This document shows positions 20,972 to 29,735 of a stretch of DNA of 64,000 nt, piece after piece. A model generated the notes under the pieces. That model did not search any database, was not told the origin of the DNA, and saw nothing but the letters and a program-made list of their open reading frames with translations. A program made the translations under genes and the position numbers. Numbering within the stretch: the first letter of the stretch is position 1; the number at the start of each line of letters is the position of its first letter. Origin of the DNA: Halichondria panicea (taxonomy: Eukaryota; Porifera; Demospongiae; Suberitida; Halichondriidae); the NCBI RefSeq assembly GCF_963675165.1, contig NC_087391.1:887001-951000 (forward strand). Direction: 5' to 3'.

Positions 20972-23959
20972 TTAACTCAACTCCACACAAGTGGGTGTGT
21001 TATTGACTAATATGAATGCAATATCACTAGTGTCCAGTACAGTACCATGATGAGGGGCTGTGATCACGTAGTGCTTCTCTTGACCCAGTCCAACATATCT
21101 CTCATTCCTAGCAGGCAGCTTGCGATACAATCCAAGGACAAGGTTTTTCTTGTCCAGCTGGATGTTGAACAAGTCTTGGAACGTCTTGCCGACATACTCT
21201 TCTGAATTGAGGGGAACCCCCACAATCTGACAGGTTGCCTTCGTGCCTGTACGCTGGATCAGGTCTTCCACAAGGTACAAGGTGCCTGGACTGTGGAATG
21301 CAGAACTTGTCACAGAGTCCATCATAGAAACTGAAAATGCTTCTCCACAAGCAAACGGTTGAGTTTTGTAGATTCTCTCGTCTGGTTCGTCTTCATCTCC
21401 AAAGTCGAGGAACTGCACATTAGATTCCTGTCGAAGGTCAGCAATAATCTGGACTTGCTGTGTGGCATTTTTCTTGAGGTACTTCTGGATGCTCAGACTG
21501 CAGAGGACCACTTCTTTGTCATTGATGGCTGGTTCGTCACTGTCGGTTGAGAGCATGGTCGTGATGATGCACACACTGCAAGAGTTGATGGAAGCAGCTT
21601 CAAGGTTTTTAAAATACAGTGGACACCCTTCAACCACATACACTTCAGGAAAGTTTTGTAAGAACGGCCATTCACGTTTCAGAAAAGTTTTCTTGCTCAC
21701 AATGACAACAGGCTGTATAGACTCTCTTGAAATACTTTTAGCTCTGAGAGGAATGAGGAAATTTTGCAGCCCAAGTAGTGGAGACTTTTTATCAGCAAAC
21801 ACGCACACAACAATGTGATTTTCCAGGCTTGGTATTCCTTCTGGGCTCTTCATAAATGCATTCGAATTAAGAGTGACTTCTTCCAGTTCAATTGGCTCAC
21901 GACTGTAGGATTCACTCGCCTCTTCATCATCATCGTGGTCGATTGTGAATGAAACTGGACAGTGTGATGGCCGCTTAGAAAATGTACCTTGCCGCTTAGA
22001 AAATATGCCTGTAGGTACAGAAGCTTCATCAAATTCCACCAACTCAGTTCCCTCCAATCTACCGGTAGTGACCACTTTAGTTAAAACTGGACAATTGCAA
22101 TTACGACGAGAGACCCTTCGGATAAGATATTTCAGTTCTATATGGTCAACTAATTTCAAATTTTTATCGCAAGTCTCACAGTAGCTACTCACAACGGACA
22201 CATGTTTGACATCCTGCCCAGCAAAGTACCCTCGAGTTCCAAGGAGACCACTTTGAATAGTGATCTCAGAATTAGGAGGGTTAATGTCAAATTTGCGGAG
22301 CTTGCCTTCAGGAGATTCAAATGCTAGCAGAATTAGTCCAAATTGATTATAGCAAATGTGAGCGGCTTCTTGAAAGTTTTTTCCTTCAAAACTGGATGAG
22401 AAATGAGTTGCATATATTTCATTGGAAGCGCCCATTGTGTAATCTTCTTTCCAAGCATTCGGGCCTTCAAAGGATTTGAGAGCTGAAAAATCAGACGTGT
22501 AGAAGAGGTTGGCAATTAGAGTGGAGAATCCGGGACACAGACAACTCTGAGCCAGTAATCCAAGCTTCAGCTCGTTCAAACAGACAGCAATGTCTCTACC
22601 AGGATTCCACCCTTCAATGTTCCTGACCTGTTGTTTACTCAAATTAAGAAGAAGCTGTGTTATCACTGGTATCTTAGTAGTTACGTTCTTGATAGACACC
22701 AATCGCAGAAGGTTACCATTGTCTTCCTCCTGTGGATTGTTTGTGTACTTGTCTGCAAGAATGAAAACAGCAGAAGAACTCAATAGCTTGCTGTTTAGAA
22801 GATCACTTCTGTCCAATACAGACCCGGCAATATACTGAACTCGAGTGTAGAAGAAACGGAACACATTCCGCAGTTTCCTACTAGGCCGAGTTGGGTGGAG
22901 GAAAAGGACATGTGTGTTTGAGTCTCCTCGATCAGGGTGCAGGAAGTCCTTGAGAAATGCTTGAGCGGAAAATGCGGTGATGTGGCCACAAACAATCACA
23001 TGACGTGGGACCCGTGATCTATCAAAACTGGAATATTGTCTATTGAAATGAAAGTATTGAAGTACATCACTTATGAGAGGCAGTAGTGCAGCAAAGAAAA
23101 CCAATCCAATAATAATGTACCCAAACATAAAGCCTCGGCCAAAAGCTGTTTTGGGGGTTATATCGCCATACCCAACAGTAGTCACGGTAACGAGAATGTA
23201 GTATCCATACGAGAAGATATTATGTTCGGGAGCATTGTGGTTATTGATCCAAGGATCTCCAGTGTACTCTAAAAGATGAACTATTCCAGCACCGAAAAAA
23301 ACGAGGGTCAAAAAATAAATGGCAAGAGCAATAAAATCGAGGAAGTTCTGTGACTTAATCCAAGGAATGAATCTGAAAACTGTAATCAGCTGAGTTAGCC
23401 AGAAGAAGCGAGCAGATCTTAGCCCCAACCAATCCACACCCAGCGCCACAGACACAAAGATATGAGGGAGAGTCAGTACATCAATTATTGTGTAAAAGTC
23501 AAACCAGTGCCAGACAATATTGTTAGAAGCGAGTAACCGAGCAATGGAAAAGCATAGGAGTTCCAGAACAATGCATAGTTCAACTATTCTTGTTGGTTCT
23601 TGAGTGATGCTGTAGCAATACTCAACCAAAGGAGGTTCAATACTTCTGTATAAGGCTAGGATTATAAACGTAGTGTTGCATGCAAATGTCACTAGAATCA
23701 AGGTCTTGCTTAAGATGGAGTCCCCAGACAGAAGCAAACGAACGGTCTCGTTGAACTTTCTGTTAGCCTGTTGCCGTTTTGTGTCTATTGACTTTTGTCG
23801 ACACTTCTTTGTGATTCTGGTGAGTCCATAAGTAAACAAACTGAGGCCTAGATACGTAATGTAGAGGATGACGAATACAACGATGTAGATCCACCACACC
23901 TCTTGACCAGGAAACGGATCGCCACGTTCACTGCAACGAGTGCTTGTATTGTTGGTCAT
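20972..23959 (-). CDS. BK (Slo1)-type calcium- and voltage-gated potassium channel, copy 1, intronless
   Basis: One uninterrupted 995-residue frame. The N-terminal S0 segment (about 22-42) is a BK hallmark. S1 to S6 follow, with the selectivity filter TVGYGD at 261-266. RCK1 begins RHVIVCGHITAF near 319 and retains the two calcium-site aspartates in FLKDFLHPDRGD (338 and 343, equivalent to BK D362 and D367). RCK2 contains a calcium-bowl-like acidic loop GDEDEPDERIY at 854-864, aligned with QDDDDDPDTELY of BK. In S4, WLGLRSARFFW keeps arginines equivalent to R207 and R210 but has W187 where BK has R213. The BK M513 position (LFSMRSF) reads LFYTSDF, while the E535 position (SNEIY) is kept. Absence of introns contrasts with all neighbours. 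Tetrameric plasma-membrane channel by homology; calcium gating is likely, voltage gating may be weakened. Confidence 0.93.
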   Translation of the reverse strand: MTNNTSTRCSERGDPFPGQEVWWIYIVVFVILYITYLGLSLFTYGLTRITKKCRQKSIDTKRQQANRKFNETVRLLLSGDSILSKTLILVTFACNTTFIILALYRSIEPPLVEYCYSITQEPTRIVELCIVLELLCFSIARLLASNNIVWHWFDFYTIIDVLTLPHIFVSVALGVDWLGLRSARFFWLTQLITVFRFIPWIKSQNFLDFIALAIYFLTLVFFGAGIVHLLEYTGDPWINNHNAPEHNIFSYGYYILVTVTTVGYGDITPKTAFGRGFMFGYIIIGLVFFAALLPLISDVLQYFHFNRQYSSFDRSRVPRHVIVCGHITAFSAQAFLKDFLHPDRGDSNTHVLFLHPTRPSRKLRNVFRFFYTRVQYIAGSVLDRSDLLNSKLLSSSAVFILADKYTNNPQEEDNGNLLRLVSIKNVTTKIPVITQLLLNLSKQQVRNIEGWNPGRDIAVCLNELKLGLLAQSCLCPGFSTLIANLFYTSDFSALKSFEGPNAWKEDYTMGASNEIYATHFSSSFEGKNFQEAAHICYNQFGLILLAFESPEGKLRKFDINPPNSEITIQSGLLGTRGYFAGQDVKHVSVVSSYCETCDKNLKLVDHIELKYLIRRVSRRNCNCPVLTKVVTTGRLEGTELVEFDEASVPTGIFSKRQGTFSKRPSHCPVSFTIDHDDDEEASESYSREPIELEEVTLNSNAFMKSPEGIPSLENHIVVCVFADKKSPLLGLQNFLIPLRAKSISRESIQPVVIVSKKTFLKREWPFLQNFPEVYVVEGCPLYFKNLEAASINSCSVCIITTMLSTDSDEPAINDKEVVLCSLSIQKYLKKNATQQVQIIADLRQESNVQFLDFGDEDEPDERIYKTQPFACGEAFSVSMMDSVTSSAFHSPGTLYLVEDLIQRTGTKATCQIVGVPLNSEEYVGKTFQDLFNIQLDKKNLVLGLYRKLPARNERYVGLGQEKHYVITAPHHGTVLDTSDIAFILVNNTPTCVELS

Positions 23960-24239
23960 CTTGAAGCATGTACCTGCATGTATACTGTTACATAAATATG
24001 GTATTTAGATTATGTAACAAGTATAATTATGCATCAATTCAAAATTGATCGAGTGGGCATAATTATCGGTGCAAAAACATAATTATGTCATGCTAGTAAA
24101 ATTTATGGTTTGAAGCACACAAAAAACCCTAATTGCACCTCAGATAACCATTCCTCAACAAATTTTCCGGAGGGGGACCCCAAGACCCCCCTCAATTAAA
24201 CGTTTCCCCCTCCCAGCTAAGAATCCTGTCTGATATATA

Positions 24240-24425
24240 CTACTGTATAGCTGGTAACTTTTGTACGGCAAAATATTCGTGGTTTTCGTGGTTGAAGCTT
24301 TGACCACGAATATATGACCCACAAATGAAGCAACCTTGCCTACCTTTACCTGCAGTGCAAGCAGCAACCACGAAAGTATTATCCACGAAGTGAATAAATA
24401 CTGCTCAACCATGAATGTTTGGCCC
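24240..24425. repeat. degenerate foldback rich in TTCGTGG/CCACGAA
   Basis: Several inverted copies of TTCGTGG (ATTCGTGGTTTTCGTGGTTG near 24270 against CCACGAA near 24305, 24370 and 24385). It looks like a decayed MITE related in style to the segments at 28840-29070 and 40845-41045. Confidence 0.45.
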
Positions 24426-24657
24426 CCCCCCCTGAAAATTCCCCGCTATACGGTAATCTAGATCTGTTGAGAGTAGCTCGCCAGAGCTATTAAAAGCTAG
24501 TGAGGTATTAAGTCATATCACACTACTAATAATAGTTCAGGAGGCAAGAGCCTCCTCTGCCTAGTTGCTAGCTAGTTACGCCCCTGTGAATGATTCCTTG
24601 TTTGGCAAGAGGTAAGTAGTACTCTTGGCGACCTGTTTACCACACCCTATAATTGTC

Positions 24658-24951
24658 TAGACTCGCAAGCCGTCACTGTTGCAGGCGAACAGTAGACTGG
24701 TCAAACTCCGTGTTGAGACTTGTGTAACGTTTGCCACGATATTTGTGGCAACTAACCGCATGCGGTTACCACAAGATCAATGATAGTGACGTTTCACTAG
24801 AAAACTCTACATATCACATGCAGTATACTGACGTCACGAAAACCGCAGCCACTTAAAATACTTTCTGATATGCTGACTGTGCAACACAAGTCTCAACACG
24901 GAGTTTGACCAGTCTACTGTTCGCCTGCAACAGTGACGGCTTGCGAGTCTA
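24658..24951. mobile_element. long-TIR foldback element with 9-bp target duplication (MULE-like)
   Basis: 294 bp. The outer 68 bp at each end, starting TAGACTCGCAAGCCGTCACT, are perfect inverted repeats. It is flanked on both sides by ATAATTGTC (24649-24657 and 24952-24960), a perfect 9-bp direct repeat. Long TIRs with 9-bp target duplications are typical of Mutator-like elements; with no transposase it would be a non-autonomous copy. Confidence 0.88.
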
Positions 24952-25590
24952 ATAATTGTCTTGTGGGATACATTTTAACTTACACGTTTAACTTAGGTTA
25001 TTATTAAACTAATCTACCGTCTATATTTGGACACTACATACGAATATCTAGTTTCTTCGCATACGGTGCAACAAATACATATCCAACTGAACACTGACTG
25101 CATAGCTAAAAGACAATAACAGATACCAAGCTTTACTAAAGATATTTATAGCCTAGGTGTGGTGAATCAATATTAATTAAGTCAAATGCGCAGCTACATT
25201 TAGTTATAGCTGAAATTCCACAGGTTTTAATACAGGGCGATTTCAATTCCAGCACACGTACCCCAGTACACGACTGTAGTACTACTATAGATCTAAATAA
25301 CACTTACCAGGCTGTCAGAAAGGCGGACAAGTGTTTTGTCTTGACCAAGTGACCTTTTGTAACTAATTAGATGATCTCTATAACAATATTCATTGGTTCC
25401 CACATCTGAGCCAAGCTGGAGAAACCCCAAAATATTACGAAGTAACAAACACAGCACATTAAATCATAGATCTATGAACAAAAAAACAAGCAATTAAAAT
25501 AATGATTGTACATTAAACGTACAATAGTCTTTTGCGTGCACACACAATGTAGCTAACTGTCTGCATAATTATACGAGGGGGCAAGTCATC

Positions 25591-28539
25591 TTAACTTAGT
25601 TCTACATGTATTGTTTTGTTTACCAACACAAATGCAATGTCGCTTGAATTCAGCAAACTTTCACGATTGGGCGATGTGATCACATAGTGTTTCCCTTGGC
25701 TTTCTTCACTGCTGGAAATTGAAGCACCACTGTTGACGTACACCTCTTGAGTGCCTGGTAGCTTGCGATACAGTCCGAGAACGAGGTTGTTCTTGTCCAG
25801 CTGGAGGTTGTACAAATCTTGGAACGTCTTGCCGTCATACTCTTCTGAATTGAGGGGAACGCCCACAATCTGACAGGTTGCCTTGGTGCCCGTACACTGG
25901 ATCAGGTCTTCCACAAGGTACAAGGTGCCTGGACTGTGGAATGCAGAACTTGTCACAGAGTCCATCATAGAAACTGAAAATGCTTCTCCACACGCAAATG
26001 GTTGAGCTTTGTAGATTCTCTCGTCTGGTTCGTCTTCATCTCCAAAGTCGAGGAACTGCACATTAGATTCCTGTCGAAGGTCAGCAATTATCTGGACTTG
26101 ACGTGTGGCATTTCTCTTGAGGTACTTTTGAATGCTGAGACTGCAGAGGACCACTTCTTTGTCATTGATGGCTGGTTCGTCACTGTCAGCTGAGAGCGTG
26201 GTGGTGATGATGCACACACTGCAAGAGTCGATGGAGGCAGCTTGAAGATTTTGAATTCGCAATGGGCATCCTTCAACCACATACACTTCAGGAAAGCTTC
26301 GTATGAGCGGCCATTCACGTTTTAAGAATGGTCTTTGACTGACAATGACAACAGATTTCATAGATTGCCTTGGAATATTCTTGTTTCTGAGTGGAAAGAG
26401 AAAGTTGTGCAGGCCTAAAAGTGGCGACTTGTCATCAGCAAATACACAGAGCACAATGTGATTTTCTAAATTGGGCATAGATTCTGGATCTTTTTCGATT
26501 ATATCGAAATCAGATTGGAGGAGTGAATCTTGCAGCTTTTTAGGCTCGTGGATGTAGGTACTGAATTGATCGTCAAGTTCTTCGAAATTATCGTCCGTTG
26601 AAGGTGTAAAACTGACTACCATGTAGCTCTTGTGTCTGTTCAGGGGGTACTTTCTCGGTAGAGAAGCAACTTCTTTAAGGGGTTCATAACCACTACATAG
26701 CTTCGGATTCGCTGCGATCACATTATGCATGCAATTTGTCATATCTCCATTACATACTTCACAGTAGGAATTGACAACAGCCACTTGACGAATATCCTGT
26801 CCAATGAAATAGCCACGAGTGCCATGCAATCCACTTTTCACAACGATGCTGACATCTGAAGGATTTACATGAAATTTACGGAGTTTACCATTTGGTGACT
26901 CAAATGCTAACAAGATAAGTTTGAGCTTATTGTAACAAATGTGAGCAGTTTCTTGAAAGTTTTTTCCTTCAAAACTGGGAGAAAAATGTGTGGTGTAAAT
27001 CTCGTTTGAAGCACCCTCGATGTAATCTTCTTTCCAAGCATTCAGACCTTCAAATGATGTGAGAGCTGGGAAATCAGATGTGTAGAAGAGGTTGGCAATT
27101 AGTGTAGAGAATCCAGGACACAGACAGCTCTGAGCCAGTAATCCAAGCTTCAGCTCGTTCAAACAGACAGCAATGTCACTACCAGGATTCCATCCTTCAA
27201 TGTTCTTGACCTGTTTCTTGCTCGAGCCAAGAAGAAGCTGTATTATCACTGGGATTTCTGTAGTAGTGTTCTTGATAGACACCAATCGCAGAAGGTTGCC
27301 GTTATCTTCCTCCAATGGATTGTTTGTGTACTTGTCTGCAAGAATGAAAACAGCAGAGGAACTAAATAGCTTGCTCTTTTGGAGGTGTTTACTGTTAAGA
27401 ACAGACCCAGCAATATACTGAACTCGAGTGTAGTACGATCTGAGAACATTTTTCAAGTCTGTTTTTGGCCAAGTTGGATGGAGGAAAAGGACATGTGTGT
27501 TTGAGTCTCCTCGATCAGGGTGCAGGAAGTCCTTGAGAAACGCCTGAGCAGTAAATGCAGTGATGTGGCCACAAACAATCACATGACGTGAAGCTTTCTT
27601 TTTGTCAAACTTTGCATACAGATTTTTAGCTTTAATGCTAGATGCCACATCACTCATTATTGGGAGGAGTGCAGCAAAGAAAGCCAAGCCGATAACAATG
27701 TATACCACCATGAATACCTGTCCGAATGCTGTTTTGGGCGTTATATCACCATATCCCACAGTAGTGATGGTAACAATGATGAAATATGCGTAGCTTAGGA
27801 ACGCAGTGGCATTTTTAGCATCGTGAGGTTCCCAAGGATCATTCGAGTACTCCAATAGATGAAAAATTCCAGTTCCAAACAAGAGTAACACAAAGAAGTA
27901 CACACCAATAGAAAGGATATCAATGTTATCCTGAGATCGAATTCGAGGAATGAATCTGAACACTGTAATCAACTGAGTTAGCCAGAAGAAGCGAGCAGAT
28001 CTTAGCCCCAACCAATCCACACCCAGCGTCACGGACACAAAGATATGAGGGAGAGTCAATATATCAGTGATGGTGTAAATATCCAGCCAATATCCAGCTA
28101 TGTTATTTGTAGCAAACAGTCGAATTACAGCGAAGCCAATGAGTTCAAGAACAACCAAAAGTTCGATGATTTTCTCAGGTGACTCAGAAAGCTCAAAACA
28201 GTACTCTACTAGATGAGGAACATATGCACGATACACAGTCAGTATCAAGAAGATGATATTGCAGGCTAACGTTGAAGTAATCAAGATTTTACTAGGGATG
28301 GTGTCACCAGAAATGAGCAGTTTGAAATAGCTATTGAATTCCTTTAATCTCTTTGATTTTTGTTGTCCATGAGATGGTCGTTTGTATTTGGTGAAATAGT
28401 AGAGGCCGTATACAGAAGAACTGAGACCGAAGCCCACTGCGTAGAGTAACACAGATGCTACAATATACACCCACCAAAGCTCGTATCCTGACAACACTCT
28501 ACCAATTTCATCGCAGACAATAGTCCGATTGACTAGCAT
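25591..28539 (-). CDS. BK (Slo1)-type calcium- and voltage-gated potassium channel, copy 2, intronless
   Basis: One uninterrupted 982-residue frame, clear paralog of the upstream copy. It has S0 (ELWWVYIVASVLLYAVGF), S1-S6, filter TVGYGD, RCK1 with FLKDFLHPDRGD, and RCK2 with the acidic loop GDEDEPDERIY. S4 again reads WLGLRSARFFW, so the R213-equivalent tryptophan is shared by both copies. The RCK1-RCK2 linker (residues after about 600) differs strongly from copy 1 in sequence, while the calcium-bowl region is almost identical at protein and DNA level. Next to the linker, copy 1 reads GSVLDRSDLLNSK and copy 2 GSVLNSKHLQKSK. It is intronless too, so the duplication probably followed intron loss or a retro-copy. 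Transcribed away from ACTR10. Confidence 0.93.
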   Translation of the reverse strand: MLVNRTIVCDEIGRVLSGYELWWVYIVASVLLYAVGFGLSSSVYGLYYFTKYKRPSHGQQKSKRLKEFNSYFKLLISGDTIPSKILITSTLACNIIFLILTVYRAYVPHLVEYCFELSESPEKIIELLVVLELIGFAVIRLFATNNIAGYWLDIYTITDILTLPHIFVSVTLGVDWLGLRSARFFWLTQLITVFRFIPRIRSQDNIDILSIGVYFFVLLLFGTGIFHLLEYSNDPWEPHDAKNATAFLSYAYFIIVTITTVGYGDITPKTAFGQVFMVVYIVIGLAFFAALLPIMSDVASSIKAKNLYAKFDKKKASRHVIVCGHITAFTAQAFLKDFLHPDRGDSNTHVLFLHPTWPKTDLKNVLRSYYTRVQYIAGSVLNSKHLQKSKLFSSSAVFILADKYTNNPLEEDNGNLLRLVSIKNTTTEIPVIIQLLLGSSKKQVKNIEGWNPGSDIAVCLNELKLGLLAQSCLCPGFSTLIANLFYTSDFPALTSFEGLNAWKEDYIEGASNEIYTTHFSPSFEGKNFQETAHICYNKLKLILLAFESPNGKLRKFHVNPSDVSIVVKSGLHGTRGYFIGQDIRQVAVVNSYCEVCNGDMTNCMHNVIAANPKLCSGYEPLKEVASLPRKYPLNRHKSYMVVSFTPSTDDNFEELDDQFSTYIHEPKKLQDSLLQSDFDIIEKDPESMPNLENHIVLCVFADDKSPLLGLHNFLFPLRNKNIPRQSMKSVVIVSQRPFLKREWPLIRSFPEVYVVEGCPLRIQNLQAASIDSCSVCIITTTLSADSDEPAINDKEVVLCSLSIQKYLKRNATRQVQIIADLRQESNVQFLDFGDEDEPDERIYKAQPFACGEAFSVSMMDSVTSSAFHSPGTLYLVEDLIQCTGTKATCQIVGVPLNSEEYDGKTFQDLYNLQLDKNNLVLGLYRKLPGTQEVYVNSGASISSSEESQGKHYVITSPNRESLLNSSDIAFVLVNKTIHVELS

Positions 28540-29735
28540 TCTTGTGACTCAATTGCGCGTATTAGTTATTAGTTCTGTGTGTGAGAAAGAATGTCTGACA
28601 TTTACATTTACAACTATAGTTACTAATTGAATCTTTTACATGGGGGGCCCAAAATTTTATGACACCGGCTGTCATCTTTTGTTAGTGCATAATTATGGTA
28701 TTTAGAGGGTCACATTTATTAATTATTGGTCTACTTGGTCATACCACTGGGAAAAACCACAGCTGAGAGACGTACTATACAGGACAGAAATGATTTGATA
28801 ACAAGGGCAGTAGTGTCTGTTATACATCATTCAATGCTAGTTTGAATATTAGCTGCTTTTTGCTGACGAAAAACCTTAGCGAATGAGCCAAACCAGTAGA
28901 AAATTGACCCTTTGCAATCTAACTATTGCGTTCTATCAAGGATCGTGTATAATTACCAACCAGTCATGCAGTATTAGGTACCGTTTTGCACATTTATTTT
29001 TGCAAAGTGATCAACATTGGCAAAGTTCGCATAATTATGTATAAATTCGCCTAACCGTTATAAAAGCGAAAACTCAGCCTGGGATCAAGGCTAATAATTA
29101 TAGTGCTCGAAAAACATTATAGTAATATAATACAGTATATGCATGCATGGTAAATAATTAATGGCAGACACCATTGGAAGCTATCATGCAAGGCAGTACA
29201 CAAGCAAGTGAATACATACTAGCTATAATAATATTCTCATTCACTCACCCACTATAGCTATAGAGCCAAATGATTCACTTGTTAATTGACAGCAGGCGTC
29301 GTACTAGACTCTAGCAGTATTTGAGCCAAATAATTTCTATGTAGGATTGAAACAAACAGTTAAGCTATAATACTGTACTGTTTGTGATATGTGATACTTA
29401 TGTAGGTACTCAGATAGGTAGCTTGTCAGCATGCCAACAGAAATATCCCACACATGCTCTCCATGGTGACTTTAGATCTAGTTCTAGAGAAATTTGATAG
29501 TTTTGCTTGATAGTAAAATCCATTAGACCACAGATATAGGATTACCATCTTACTATGCATGTAACTTGCACATGCTAATGCATCGCGCAAACATGCATGC
29601 CGTGTTCCTCGATTAAACGCCGCAAAAAACAAAACTGACCCTACAAGTTAAAAATAATAACGACGACCTTTCCCCTGGCCTTATTTCAATCAGATCAAGA
29701 TCAAGACCATAGACACATTGAGACTTGGGCTAGAG
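28540..29735. other. divergent intergenic region, BK copy 2 and ACTR10
   Basis: About 1.2 kb, AT-rich, with both promoters somewhere inside. Contains a degenerate repeat at about 28840-29070 sharing GCAATCTAACTATTGCGTT with 40845-41045. No coding exon recognised. Confidence 0.5.
28840..29070 (+). repeat. dispersed degenerate repeat (GCAATCTAACTATTGCGTT family), copy 1
   Basis: Shares the 19-bp block GCAATCTAACTATTGCGTT, then AGGATCGTGTRTAATT and GCAAAGTTCGCA, in the same order with the segment at 40845-41045. Non-coding. Confidence 0.7.

Larger units (their letters stand above)
23960..25590. other. intergenic region between BK paralogs
   Basis: About 1.6 kb with the presumed promoter of BK copy 1. 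It holds a C-rich imperfect repeat at 24150-24440 with CACGAA/TTCGTGG inverted motifs and the long-TIR foldback element at 24658-24951. No coding exon recognised. Confidence 0.6.
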
